Positions 47,561 to 56,344 of a stretch of 64,000 bases of DNA are shown here, one piece after another. This DNA is from Pseudomonas nitroreducens (GTDB lineage Bacteria > Pseudomonadota > Gammaproteobacteria > Pseudomonadales > Pseudomonadaceae). Both the position numbers and the translations under genes were made by a program. The notes below the pieces were generated by a model that saw only the letters and a list, made by a program, of their open reading frames with translations, had not been told where the DNA came from and made no database searches. Location of the stretch: positions 347,106 through 411,105 of the forward strand of contig NZ_JALJXP010000005.1 in the NCBI RefSeq assembly GCF_024170165.1, given 5' to 3'. Position 1 is the first letter of the stretch. Each line of letters begins with the position of its first letter.

Positions 47561-48387
47561 CCGCCCACCAGCCTTTGCCCCGCCCTACGGCGCAACCGGC
47601 CCGCCAGCGCTGGTGGGTGATTCGTGGCGAGCTGCCGCGCAGCGCCATCTGGACCCTGGCCGCCGCCGGCCTGCTGCTGCCCCTGCTGCTCTGGTGGGCC
47701 TACAGCGCCGCCGGGCTGGCCAACCCGATGTTCTTCCCCGGCCCGGACGCCGTGCTCAAGCGCATCGGCCACTGGTGGAGCGACGAAGGCCTGCTCGGCG
47801 ACATCGCCATCAGCATCTACCGGGTCATGGCCGGCTTCCTCGCCTCGGCGCTGATCGCCCTGCCGCTGGGCCTGTACATCGGCACCTACCGCCCGGTTCA
47901 GGCCTTCCTCGAGCCGCTCACCGACTTCATCCGCTACATGCCGGCGGTGGCCTTCATCCCGCTGGTGATGCTCTGGGTCGGCATCGACGAAGGCTCCAAG
48001 GTGCTGATCATCTTCATCGGTACCTTCTTCCAGATGGTGCTGATGGTCGCCGAGGACGTGCGCCGCGTGCCCCTGGCGCAGATCGAGGCGGCGCAGACCA
48101 TGGGCGCCAGCCGCGCCGAGACCATCCGCCTGGTGGTGCTGCCCTCCGCTCGCCCGGCGCTGCTCGACACCCTGCGCATCACCTGCGGCTGGGCCTGGAC
48201 CTACCTGGTGGTGGCCGAACTGGTCGCGGCCAACTCCGGCCTGGGCTACGCCATCCTGCGCGCCCAGCGCTACATGCAGACCGACAAGATCTTCGCGGGC
48301 ATCCTGCTGATCGGCGTCATCGGCCTGCTCACCGACCAGGCGTTCCGCTGGCTCGGCCGGGTCGCCTTCCCCTGGATGAAGAGGTAA
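47557..48387 (+). CDS. ABC transporter permease (SsuC/TauC-like)
   Basis: A 276-residue inner-membrane permease with six helices. The ATPase-contact (EAA) loop reads IEAAQTMGASRAETIRLVVLPSARPALLD in the protein, here seen as EAAQTMGAS and VVLPSARPALL. The type matches nitrate/sulfonate/bicarbonate importers and pairs with the binding protein at 40925. ATG overlaps the preceding stop (ATGA). Confidence 0.88.
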   Translation: MTAHQPLPRPTAQPARQRWWVIRGELPRSAIWTLAAAGLLLPLLLWWAYSAAGLANPMFFPGPDAVLKRIGHWWSDEGLLGDIAISIYRVMAGFLASALIALPLGLYIGTYRPVQAFLEPLTDFIRYMPAVAFIPLVMLWVGIDEGSKVLIIFIGTFFQMVLMVAEDVRRVPLAQIEAAQTMGASRAETIRLVVLPSARPALLDTLRITCGWAWTYLVVAELVAANSGLGYAILRAQRYMQTDKIFAGILLIGVIGLLTDQAFRWLGRVAFPWMKR

Positions 48388-48392
48388 GCCTG

Positions 48393-49238
48393 ATGAGCCA
48401 GAACAAGATCGCCATTCGCCACGTCGACAAGGTCTTCAGCAGCCAGGGCCGGCACGTGCAGGCGCTGCAGGACGTGAACCTGGAGATTCGCGCCAACGAG
48501 TTCGTCACCTTCGTCGGCGCCTCGGGCTGCGGCAAGTCCACCCTGCTGCGCAGCATCGGCGGGCTGGAGCGCCACAGCGGCGGCGAAATCCTCGTCGATG
48601 GCCGCGCCGTGGACGGCCCCGGCATCGACCGCGCCATGGTCTTCCAGCACTACAGCCTCTACCCCTGGCTGCGGGTGATGGAGAACATCAAGTTCTGCCG
48701 CCGGCTCAAGGTGGTGTCCGAGACCGTGCGTGGCGATGCCGACGTGGAAGTCGCCAGTGGCCGCGCCGATGCACTGCTCAACCTGATGGGCCTGTCGGCC
48801 TTCGCCCAGGCCTACCCCAGCCAGCTTTCCGGCGGCATGCAGCAGCGGGTGGCGATCGCCCGCGCGCTGATGCCCAAGCCGCAGATCCTGCTGATGGACG
48901 AGCCCTTCGGCGCCCTGGACGCACAGACCCGCGAAGTGATGCACGACTTGATCCGCCACGTGCATCGCCTGGAGAACAGCACCATCCTGTTCGTCACCCA
49001 CGACGTCGACGAGGCGATCTACCTCGGTGGCCGCGTGGTGCTGATGGCGCCGCGCCCCGGCCGTATCGACAGCGTGTACGAAGTGCCGCTGCCAGCGGAG
49101 CGCAACCAGGACATGAAGATGGCCCCGGAATTCATCGCCCTGAAGAAGGAGATCCTCGCGCGCATCCGCGAGACCTCGGGCATGAGCACCGACCTGGAAC
49201 TGCTGGAGCAGTTGACCCGCACCGCGGCGCCAGTCTGA
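48393..49238 (+). CDS. ABC transporter ATP-binding protein (SsuB/TauB-like)
   Basis: A 281-residue ATPase with Walker A GASGCGKST, Q-loop MVFQHYSLYPW, signature LSGGMQQR, Walker [13 protein letters not shown] and switch His in FVTHDVDEA. It energises the operon's importer. It is the last gene, five bases after the permease stop. The 200 bases that follow contain only a GC hairpin shared with the convergent putA. Confidence 0.9.
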   Translation: MSQNKIAIRHVDKVFSSQGRHVQALQDVNLEIRANEFVTFVGASGCGKSTLLRSIGGLERHSGGEILVDGRAVDGPGIDRAMVFQHYSLYPWLRVMENIKFCRRLKVVSETVRGDADVEVASGRADALLNLMGLSAFAQAYPSQLSGGMQQRVAIARALMPKPQILLMDEPFGALDAQTREVMHDLIRHVHRLENSTILFVTHDVDEAIYLGGRVVLMAPRPGRIDSVYEVPLPAERNQDMKMAPEFIALKKEILARIRETSGMSTDLELLEQLTRTAAPV

Positions 49239-49402
49239 ACCAGAGAAAAGGGAAGCGGCGGAGCGGATAGCCCCGCCGTTGTACCGGGCCTGCTGCCCGA
49301 GACGGATTGCGCAGGAAGCGCGAGGGAAACGGCCTGCCGGGAGCGGGTAGCTCCGCCCGAAGGCTGGCGGGCCGGGTGGCCGCAAAAGCAGCCGTAAAAC
49401 TG

Positions 49403-49432
49403 GCCGGAAGCGCCCGGTCAGGCGCTTCCGGC
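49403..49432. terminator. Hairpin between the ABC operon and putA
   Basis: GCCGGAAGCGCC (49403-49414), loop CGGTCA, GGCGCTTCCGGC (49421-49432): a perfect 12-bp stem eight bases from the putA stop. On the minus strand it is followed by CAGTTTTA, a weak T run. Confidence 0.7.
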
Positions 49433-49439
49433 ACCGTCG

Positions 49440-52400
49440 TCAGCCGATGGTCATCAGGCTGGCGTTGCCGCCGGCAGCGGCGGTGTTGACGCTCAGGGCA
49501 CGCTCGATCAGCAGGCGTTCCAGCGGGATGTCGGTTTCCCCACGGTTCAGCCCGGTGACGCCGACGATGGCACCCTTGCGCTGGCTCGCCTGCTCGCAGA
49601 CCGCACGCAGCTGGTCGGAATCGCCGTGGTGCAGGATGGCATCGAACACCTTGTCGGTCGCGCTCCAGTCAGCCACCAGCTCGATGCGCTGGGCGACTTC
49701 CTTCGGCAGTTCCCTGACCACGGCGGCATTGGACTCGGCCACCAGCGGGCGGCTGCCGACGCTGAGCACGGCAGCGATCTGGGCCAGCAGGTCGGCGCGC
49801 TCTTCCGCCAGGCACAGCACGTGCTCGCGCGGCAGCAGGGTGTAGGTGTTGCGCTCGCCGGTCGGACCGGTGAGGACCTGCTGGGTGTAGCTCTGCGCCA
49901 GTTCGCCGTAGCCGCCGAGCAGGCTGGCCAGGGCGGCGTCCTTCTGCCCTGCCCACTTGGCCAGGGCGTCCACGGCCTGCTGGGCGTCCTTCGGACGCGG
50001 CAGCGCCTGGGCGCCGTCGCCCTTGAGCTGGCTGGCCACCGCATCCTGCGGACGGGTCGACAGCAGGCGGTACAGGTACAGCGGGCCGCCGGCCTTCGGA
50101 CCGGTGCCGGACAGGCCTTCACCACCGAAGGGCTGCACGCCGACCACCGCGCCAACCACGTTGCGGTTGACGTAGAGGTTGCCGACATGGGCGGTGCCGA
50201 CGACCTGGGCGATGGTCTCGTCGATGCGGGTGTGCACGCCCAGGGTCAGGCCGTAGCCGGATTCGTTGATCTGCGCGAGCAGTTGGCCGAGGTGGGCGCG
50301 CTGGTAGCGCACCACGTGCAGCACCGGGCCGAAGATTTCGCGCTTGAGCTCGCTGAAGCTGTCCAGCTCGATCAGGGTCGGCACGACGAAGGTGCCGCGC
50401 TTGATTTCCTCGGCGTCCACGCGGGCGCTCTGGAACACCTTGCGGCCTTTGTCGCGCAGGGTCTGGATGTGCTTGTCGATGTTGTCCTTGGCTTCCTCGT
50501 CGATCACCGGACCGATGTCGGTGTGCAGGCGCTCCGGCGCGCCGACACGGTACTCGGCCATGGCGCCCTTGAGCATCTGCACCACGCGGTCGGCGGCGTC
50601 TTCCTGCACGCACAGCACGCGCAACGCGGAGCAGCGCTGGCCGGCGCTGTCGAAGGCGGAGTTGACCACGTCGACCACCACCTGCTCGGCCAGCGCCGAG
50701 GAGTCGACGATCATCGCGTTGAGGCCGCCGGTTTCGGCGATCAGCGGGATGGTGCGGCCCTGGGCGTCGAGGCGGCCGGCGATGTTGCGCTGGAGGATGC
50801 CGGCCACTTCGGTGGAGCCGGTGAACATCACGCCACGCACGCGCTCATCGCCCACCAGGCGGGCACCGACGGTTTCACCACGGCCCGGCAGCAGCTGCAC
50901 GGCGCCAGCGGGAACGCCGGCTTCCAGCAGGATGCGCACGGCCTGTGCGGCGATCAGCGGAGTCTGTTCGGCGGGCTTGGCCAGCACGGTATTGCCGGCG
51001 GCCAGTGCGGCAGCCACCTGGCCGCTGAAGATCGCCAGCGGGAAGTTCCACGGGCTGATGCAGACCACCGGGCCCAGCGGGCGGTGGCTGTCGTTGGCGA
51101 AGTGGGTGCTGGCCTGGGCGCCGTAGTAGCGCAGGAAGTCCACCGCCTCGCGCACTTCGGCGATGGCGTTGGCGAAGGTCTTGCCCGACTCGCGCACCAG
51201 CACGCCCATCAGCGACTGGATCTCGGCTTCCATCAGGTCGGCGGCGCGCTGCAGGATGGCGCCGCGCTCGGCCGGCTGGGTGGATTGCCAGATCTGCGCG
51301 CTGGACAGCGCGCCGAGGATGGCGTTGTTCACGTCGGCTTCGCTGGCCTCACGCACATGACCGACCACGTCGCGCAGGTCGGCCGGGTTGCGTACCGGCT
51401 GCGGCTCGCCCGGCGCGGCATCGGCCAGGCCCAGCATCGGCTCGGCGACGTAGGCGTGGTTGGTGCTCGACAGCAGCGCCGAGGACAGCGAACCCAGGCG
51501 GTGTTCGTTGGCCAGGTCGATGCCGGCGGAATTCAGCCGGGCGTCGCCATAGAGGTCGCGCGGCAGCGGGATGCGCGGGTGCGGCAGGCCCAGGGTGCCT
51601 TCCTGCGCGGCCATCTGCTCGACCTGCAGCACCGGGTCCAGCACCAGGTCCGGCAGCGAAATGCTGTGGTCGGCGATGCGGTTGACGAAGGAGGTATTGG
51701 CGCCGTTTTCCAGCAGGCGGCGAACCAGGTACGCCAGCAGGGTTTCATGGCTGCCCACCGGCGCGTAGATGCGGCACGGACGGTTGAACTTGCCGTCGGC
51801 GACCTTGCCCACCACCTGCTCGTAGAGCGGCTCGCCCATGCCGTGCAGGCACTGGAACTCGTACTGGCCCGGGTAGTAGTTCTGCCCGGCCAGCTGGTAG
51901 ATGGCCGACAGCGAATGGGCGTTGTGGGTGGCGAACTGCGGGTAGATGGATTCCGGTACGGCCAGCAGCTTGCGCGCGCAGGCCAGGTACGACACGTCGG
52001 TGTACGGCTTGCGGGTGTAGACCGGGTAGCCTTCCAGGCCGTTGACCTGGGCCAGCTTGATCTCGCTGTCCCAGTAGGCGCCCTTCACCAGGCGGATCAT
52101 CAGGCGGTGGCGGCTGCGCTTGGCCAGGTCGATCACGTAGTCGATCACGTACGGGCAGCGCTTCTGGTAGGCCTGGATGACGAAGCCGATACCGTTCCAG
52201 CCGGCCAGCGACGGCTCGAAGCACAGGCGCTCGAGCAGGTCGAGGGAGATTTCCAGGCGGTCGGCTTCCTCGGCGTCGATGTTGATGCCGATGTCGTAGT
52301 CGCGAGCCATCTTCACCAGGCCGAGCACGATCGGGTACAGCTCGTCCATCACGCGGTCGTACTGGGCGCGGCTGTAGCGCGGGTGCAGGGCGGAGAGCTT

Positions 52401-53378
52401 GATCGAGATGCCCGGGCCTTCGTAGATGCCACGGCCGTGGGAGGCCTTGCCGATGGCATGGATGGCCTGCTCGTAGGACGCCAGGTAGCGCTTGGCGTCC
52501 TCATCGGTCAGCGCGGCTTCGCCGAGCATGTCGTAGGAGTAGCGGAAGCCGCGGGATTCCATGTTGGCCGCATTGGCCAGGGCCTCGGCGATGGTCTCGC
52601 CGGTGACGAACTGCTCGCCCATCAGGCGCATGGCCATGTCCACGCCCTTGCGGATCAGCGGCTCGCCGGACTTGCCGATGATGCGGTTGAGCGACGACGA
52701 CATGCCGGCCTCGGTGTGGGTCGACACCAGCTTGCCTGTGATCAGCAGGCCCCAGGAAGCGGCGTTGACGAACATCGACGGGCTCTGGCCCAGGTGCTGG
52801 CTCCAGTTGCCATTGCTGATCTTGTCGCGGATCAGCGCGTCACGGGTGGCCTTGTCCGGGATGCGCAGCAGCGCCTCGGCCAGGCACATCAGCGCCACAC
52901 CTTCCTGGGACGATAGCGAGAACTCCTGCAGCAGACCCTGCACCAGGCCCTGGCGGCCACCGGCGTTCTTCTGGTTGCGCAGCTTCTCGGCGATGCCCAG
53001 GGCCATCTTGCTGGCGGCGCCGGCCTGCTCTTTCGGCAGCCGGGCCAGGTCGAGCAGCATCGGCAGCGCTTCGGTTTCCGGGCGACGGTAGGCGGCGGTG
53101 ATGGCCGCGCGCAGCACGGACTGCGGCAGGATGCTTTCGGCGAAATCGAGGAAGACCTGCAGCCCTTGTTCGTTCAGCGAATCCAGCGACTCCTCGCCCG
53201 CTGCCGCGGCCAGACCGGACTGCTCGGCCGGGGTCAACCCGCCTTCCACCTGCTCCAGGTAGGAGAAGATGGCCTGCTTGATCAGCCAGTGCGGGGTACG
53301 GTCGAGTTGCTGGGCAGCCAGCTTGAGGCGCTCGCGGGTGGCGTCGTCGAGCTTCACGCCAAGGGTGGTGGTGGCCAT
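49440..53378 (-). CDS. putA: PutA: proline dehydrogenase / P5C dehydrogenase with DNA-binding domain
   Basis: A 1312-residue trifunctional flavoprotein turning proline into glutamate in two steps. The N-terminal ribbon-helix-helix (GVKLDDATRERLKLAAQ, about 5-48) makes it also a repressor. The proline dehydrogenase barrel (to about 560) has GPGISIKLSALHPRYS and RLVKGAYWDSEIK. The aldehyde dehydrogenase domain has SPWNFPLAIF, the Glu of AETGGLNAMIV and catalytic Cys in SAGQRCSAL. ATG 53378 with AGGAAG upstream gives MATTTLGVKLDD. Four GGTTGCACC boxes precede the gene. No putP transporter is adjacent. Confidence 0.96.
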   Translation of the reverse strand: MATTTLGVKLDDATRERLKLAAQQLDRTPHWLIKQAIFSYLEQVEGGLTPAEQSGLAAAAGEESLDSLNEQGLQVFLDFAESILPQSVLRAAITAAYRRPETEALPMLLDLARLPKEQAGAASKMALGIAEKLRNQKNAGGRQGLVQGLLQEFSLSSQEGVALMCLAEALLRIPDKATRDALIRDKISNGNWSQHLGQSPSMFVNAASWGLLITGKLVSTHTEAGMSSSLNRIIGKSGEPLIRKGVDMAMRLMGEQFVTGETIAEALANAANMESRGFRYSYDMLGEAALTDEDAKRYLASYEQAIHAIGKASHGRGIYEGPGISIKLSALHPRYSRAQYDRVMDELYPIVLGLVKMARDYDIGINIDAEEADRLEISLDLLERLCFEPSLAGWNGIGFVIQAYQKRCPYVIDYVIDLAKRSRHRLMIRLVKGAYWDSEIKLAQVNGLEGYPVYTRKPYTDVSYLACARKLLAVPESIYPQFATHNAHSLSAIYQLAGQNYYPGQYEFQCLHGMGEPLYEQVVGKVADGKFNRPCRIYAPVGSHETLLAYLVRRLLENGANTSFVNRIADHSISLPDLVLDPVLQVEQMAAQEGTLGLPHPRIPLPRDLYGDARLNSAGIDLANEHRLGSLSSALLSSTNHAYVAEPMLGLADAAPGEPQPVRNPADLRDVVGHVREASEADVNNAILGALSSAQIWQSTQPAERGAILQRAADLMEAEIQSLMGVLVRESGKTFANAIAEVREAVDFLRYYGAQASTHFANDSHRPLGPVVCISPWNFPLAIFSGQVAAALAAGNTVLAKPAEQTPLIAAQAVRILLEAGVPAGAVQLLPGRGETVGARLVGDERVRGVMFTGSTEVAGILQRNIAGRLDAQGRTIPLIAETGGLNAMIVDSSALAEQVVVDVVNSAFDSAGQRCSALRVLCVQEDAADRVVQMLKGAMAEYRVGAPERLHTDIGPVIDEEAKDNIDKHIQTLRDKGRKVFQSARVDAEEIKRGTFVVPTLIELDSFSELKREIFGPVLHVVRYQRAHLGQLLAQINESGYGLTLGVHTRIDETIAQVVGTAHVGNLYVNRNVVGAVVGVQPFGGEGLSGTGPKAGGPLYLYRLLSTRPQDAVASQLKGDGAQALPRPKDAQQAVDALAKWAGQKDAALASLLGGYGELAQSYTQQVLTGPTGERNTYTLLPREHVLCLAEERADLLAQIAAVLSVGSRPLVAESNAAVVRELPKEVAQRIELVADWSATDKVFDAILHHGDSDQLRAVCEQASQRKGAIVGVTGLNRGETDIPLERLLIERALSVNTAAAGGNASLMTIG

Positions 53379-53441
53379 GGGGCTTCCTGTTGTTAGAAGG
53401 TGTGCCTGAAAACGGCGCAAGGTTATACCGCCGAATCACAA

Positions 53442-53635
53442 GGTGCAACCAGGTGCAACCCAATAAAAACAAGCCTTTGGTCGTACGCGCGATGCCGGTG
53501 CAACCGGTGACATTTCCCACACACGGCGCTACCAAACGGAGCACGGCCACGGGCTCGCCCGGCTGCAAGCCGCAAGGGTCGACCGGACGGCAGGAAGAAA
53601 GCAGTGTTCGTGCCAGAGCTGGAAAAGGTGCAACC
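53442..53635 (-). promoter_or_regulatory. Four PutA-box-like sites (GGTTGCACC)
   Basis: GGTGCAACC on the plus strand occurs at 53442-53450, 53452-53460, 53497-53505 and 53627-53635, each containing the GTTGCA core bound by PutA ribbon-helix-helix domains in E. coli (minus strand reading). All lie 60-260 bases before putA, the first two 10 bases apart. Confidence 0.75.
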
Positions 53636-53656
53636 CGAGATTTGCAGAGAAACAAC

Positions 53657-53700
53657 CTGTAGGAGCGAGCCATGCTCGCGATCCGCCGGCAGGGCCGGCG
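53657..53700. repeat. REP element
   Basis: CTGTAGGAGCGAGCCATGCTC followed by GCGATCC and a CCGGCAGGGCCGG palindrome, same family as at 20785 and 38911. Confidence 0.85.
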
Positions 53701-53791
53701 CTGCCAGCGGCGCCACCGCCCCGGCAATGACGCATCGCGCCTTCAGGCGCGCCCCATGGGTACCCTCTGGGGCATAAGCCGGGCGCCCGTC

Positions 53792-54115
53792 CTACCCCTC
53801 CGAACGGGCCTTGAGCCAGAGGCCGAAAGTTTTCACCACGCCCACCACCGGTCGCAGCCGGTCGCCGTCATCGCTCAGGCAGTACTCCACGCGCGGCGGG
53901 ACCTCAGGGTACACGGTGCGAATCACCAGCCTCGCCTCTTCCAGCGCTCGCAGCTCGGCGGTCAGTACCCGCTGGGAAATCCCCGGCATGTCACGGCGCA
54001 ACTCGTTGAAGCGCTTGCTGCCATCGAGCAGGTACGACACCAGCAGCAGCCGCCAGCGACCGCCGATCATCCGCATGGCTTCCTCGACCGAGCAGCCCGA
54101 AACGTTCTTCTTCAT
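53792..54115 (-). CDS. HxlR-family transcriptional regulator
   Basis: A 107-residue MarR/HxlR-type winged-helix regulator. The N-terminal CSVEEAMRMIGGRWRLLLVSYL with Cys8 and FNELRRDMPGISQRVLTAELRALEEARLV are family hallmarks; some members sense reactive aldehydes or quinones through that cysteine. ATG 54115 follows GGAAGGATGG. A perfect 9-5-9 palindrome lies about 20 bases upstream, probably its operator. It is divergent from a glutathione transferase gene, the likely target. Confidence 0.88.
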   Translation of the reverse strand: MKKNVSGCSVEEAMRMIGGRWRLLLVSYLLDGSKRFNELRRDMPGISQRVLTAELRALEEARLVIRTVYPEVPPRVEYCLSDDGDRLRPVVGVVKTFGLWLKARSEG

Positions 54116-54133
54116 CCATCCTTCCCGGTAACC

Positions 54134-54156
54134 TTTTTGTGCCCAGCGCACAAAAA
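54134..54156. promoter_or_regulatory. Probable HxlR operator, 9-5-9 palindrome
   Basis: TTTTTGTGC-CCAGC-GCACAAAAA is perfectly symmetric and sits in the gap between hxlR-type and GST genes, 19 bases before the regulator and 69 before the transferase. Confidence 0.7.
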
Positions 54157-54224
54157 AGTGCGTTCTTACGCGCCGCATCGGGCTCGGGAATACTGGCCGC
54201 CCATTTCCGGCCCGAGTCCACCCG

Positions 54225-54833
54225 ATGAAGCTCTACTTCGCCCCCAACGCCTGCTCCCTCGCCCCGCATATCGTCCTGCGCGAGCTTGGCCTGCCATTCT
54301 CTCTGGTGCGCGTGAACAACCAGACCAAGCGCACCGCCGATGGCGGCGACTTCTACCGGATCAACCCGAAAGGCTATGTCGCGGCGCTGGAACTGGAAGA
54401 CGGCACGGTGCTGACCGAAGGCGCGGCGATTCTACAGTACCTCGCCGACCTGCAGCCCGAGGCAGGCCTTGCGCCCGCCAACGGCAGCGTGGCGCGCACA
54501 CAGCTGCAGGCCCAGCTGAACTTCATCGGCAGCGAGCTGCATGCCGCGATGAGCCCGCTGTTCAGCAGCGAGATTCCGGAAGAGGCGAAGTCCGTGCTGC
54601 GCGGCAGACTGGCGAAACGTCTGGGCTACATGGAGCAGGTGCTGGCCGCAAGCGGCCATGCGTTTGGCGACCGGTTCACGGTCGCCGATGCCTATCTGTT
54701 TACCGTGCTGGGCTGGTCGGATCACCTGAAGATCGATCTCGCGCCCTTCCCCGCGACCCGCCGCTTCCTCGCAGCGATGGGCGCACGGGAGGCCATCATC
54801 GAGGCACTGCGGGTGGAGGCTGAATCCGCCTGA
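54225..54833 (+). CDS. Glutathione S-transferase, beta class-like (GstA)
   Basis: A 202-residue cytosolic transferase. The thioredoxin-like N-terminal domain has MKLYFAPNACSLAPHIVLRE with the beta-class cysteine (Cys10) and the cis-Pro/glutathione segment VLTEGAAILQYLAD; the helical C-terminal domain includes FTVADAYLFTVLGW. Such enzymes conjugate glutathione to electrophiles. The divergent HxlR regulator and shared palindrome suggest induction by a toxic electrophile. Confidence 0.9.
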   Translation: MKLYFAPNACSLAPHIVLRELGLPFSLVRVNNQTKRTADGGDFYRINPKGYVAALELEDGTVLTEGAAILQYLADLQPEAGLAPANGSVARTQLQAQLNFIGSELHAAMSPLFSSEIPEEAKSVLRGRLAKRLGYMEQVLAASGHAFGDRFTVADAYLFTVLGWSDHLKIDLAPFPATRRFLAAMGAREAIIEALRVEAESA

Positions 54834-54961
54834 CGGAGCGACACCGACCGCTCGGCGGAAATCCACCCGATACATCGTGAAAGCCGCGCGTTCCGTGGTC
54901 CATCACTCAACCCCGGCCGCCCGCAGGCCGGGCATCGTGCAATCAGCACAGGAGACCCTCG

Positions 54962-55366
54962 ATGAGCGATGACCCCGAGAGTTTCGCCAATGCCTACCAG
55001 AGTGCCCTGGTGGAGGTGGCCCTGCCGGCCTTCGCCCGCGCCAGCGAATTCGCCCGCGAACACGGTCTGGAATGCAGCGTCGAGTTGCTCGACGGCCGCC
55101 GCGACCTGCCGGAGTTGAGCCTGAAGGTCCGCAACTCCTGCTACGACGCCGAGTGCATCTGCCGCATCAGCGCCGACCCGCAGACCCAGCGCCTGTGCCA
55201 CGAGAATCGCTGCGGCGAGACCGAAGCCGACGTGCAGCAGGTGATCGGCTCGCTCGCCTCGCTCAACGAACTGGTGCTGGACACCCGGTTGCTGGAATTC
55301 TTCCAGAGCTCCTTTGCCCTGCACCTGGACTACGCGTCCAGCCGGCACGCCGGAGGCTTCTGGTAG
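54962..55366 (+). CDS. Conserved protein of unknown function (134 aa)
   Basis: A 134-residue soluble acidic protein with four cysteines clustered as NSCYDAECICRIS and later RLCHENRCGE, which could bind a metal or form disulfides. I do not recognise the family. CAGGAG eight bases before ATG 54962 is a good ribosome binding site and a strong terminator follows. It has no signal peptide. It could be cotranscribed with the transferase 128 bases upstream. Confidence 0.7.
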   Translation: MSDDPESFANAYQSALVEVALPAFARASEFAREHGLECSVELLDGRRDLPELSLKVRNSCYDAECICRISADPQTQRLCHENRCGETEADVQQVIGSLASLNELVLDTRLLEFFQSSFALHLDYASSRHAGGFW

Positions 55367-55386
55367 CCATCGGGCATGAACGACGA

Positions 55387-55421
55387 AGCCCCTTGCCCGC
55401 ATCCGGGCAAGGGGCTTTTTT
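55387..55421. terminator. Intrinsic terminator
   Basis: AGCCCCTTGCCCG (55387-55399), loop CATC, CGGGCAAGGGGCT (55404-55416), T run to 55421. It serves the gene ending at 55366 and may also receive the convergent GNAT transcript. Confidence 0.93.
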
Positions 55422-55432
55422 CCTGGACGCGC

Positions 55433-55546
55433 TCAGCCTTCGAGTTTCTGTTTCAGCGCTGCCAGTCCATCGTCATGAATGCCGGTGAACGGTGCGCTGT
55501 CGTCGAGGGCAATGGCCAGCAGCTTGGCAGCGCTTTTCTTCAGCAT
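55433..55546 (-). CDS. Possible short protein (37 aa) after the GNAT gene
   Basis: ATG 55546 opens a 37-codon frame whose peptide (KKSAAKLLAIALDDSAPF, then HDDGLAALKQKLEG) has a normal helix-forming composition, unlike shadow frames around it. It overlaps the GNAT stop by seven bases and ends 12 bases before the terminator. The ribosome binding site is weak. It may instead be the decayed end of a longer gene. Confidence 0.35.
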   Translation of the reverse strand: MLKKSAAKLLAIALDDSAPFTGIHDDGLAALKQKLEG

Positions 55547-55989
55547 CCGCAGACCGCCGGACGCGCCGTCCAGCCCATGCGTTTTTCGGGCTGTCCGGTG
55601 TGCTCGTCCTCGCGCTCCTCCAGCACCTCGAATCCGTGGCGCTGGTAGAACGCCACCGCGCCGGCATTGGCCGAATAGACCGCCAGTTCCAGCATCGGCA
55701 GATGAATCTTGGCGTCGCTCAGCAGTTGCGAGCCCAGCCCCTTGCCCTGGCATTCCGGGGCAACGAACAGCGCGGCCAGCGCACCGTCGTGCAGGCTGTA
55801 GAAGCCGCTCACGCAGCCGTCGCTCTCGACGACGCGCGACGCGGCGGCAGGCAGGTAGACATCGCGCATGTCCTGCAGGCGCTGCTGCCAGAAATCGGTA
55901 TCGATGAAGGTGTGGGCCTGCTGCGAAGCACGCAGCCAGATATCCAGCACCCGGTCCATGTCGTCATCGCGAAAGTCACGGATCTGCAT
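55540..55989 (-). CDS. GNAT family N-acetyltransferase
   Basis: A 149-residue acetyltransferase. IRDFRDDDMDRVLDIWLRAS is the N-terminal strand-helix, GALAALFVAPECQGKGLGSQLL the acetyl-CoA loop (Q-x-x-G-x-G/A), and YSANAGAVAFYQRHGFEVLEE the C-terminal part. It resembles the YjaB-like group. The acceptor is unknown. It is convergent with the 134-residue gene and transcribed alone, apart from a possible tiny frame at its 3' end. Confidence 0.88.
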   Translation of the reverse strand: MQIRDFRDDDMDRVLDIWLRASQQAHTFIDTDFWQQRLQDMRDVYLPAAASRVVESDGCVSGFYSLHDGALAALFVAPECQGKGLGSQLLSDAKIHLPMLELAVYSANAGAVAFYQRHGFEVLEEREDEHTGQPEKRMGWTARPAVCGC

Positions 55990-56344
55990 CGGAGTCGTCT
56001 CCCGGTCTCTTTTAAGTGCTCATGGCGTGGCGGGCGGCATCCTCGCACAAGCGATCACCCCTGCGCTCCCCCGCGCACTGCCACCAATCGTCGCACCTGC
56101 GCAGCCTCCAACAATGGCAAAAAAGAGCCGGCGAGCGACCCTTGCACTCAAGCACGCCCGAAGCGAACCGTCAGGTTCCGCTCATCCGAATCAGTGAACG
56201 ACCGGCGGTCACGGGGCTCTTTCGGAAGGGTCTGGCCATTCCGCTGATGCGCGAGGCAGCGCGTGCCGACGCCCTTGGCGGACAGAAGCCCGAAGGCGCA
56301 GCCGACCCGCAAATTCCAACCCGAAGCAATCAAGGAGACAGTCA
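55990..56344. other. Intergenic stretch, nothing definite seen
   Basis: 355 bases between the divergent GNAT and DUF883-like genes. It must hold both promoters, but I see no convincing -10/-35 pair, sigma-54 or FliA site. A short inverted repeat (GAACC-GTCA-GGTTC near 56166) is the only structure. Confidence 0.4.

Larger units (their letters stand above)
53379..53791. other. putA upstream region, no gene seen
   Basis: A 413-base gap. It contains the putA promoter region with four GGTGCAACC sites, a REP element (53657-53700) and a GC-rich tail with a small hairpin (GCCCCAT...CTGGGGC near 53750) after the HxlR gene. Short open frames here show no protein-like composition. Confidence 0.6.

Noticed and set aside
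49626..52916. 1096-codon plus-strand frame opposite putA
   Set aside because: Composition is typical of an antisense shadow (His, Gln, Gly, Val rich); putA motifs on the other strand are complete.
53390..53662. Open frame upstream of putA
   Set aside because: Overlaps the PutA-box region, low-complexity and no ribosome binding site.
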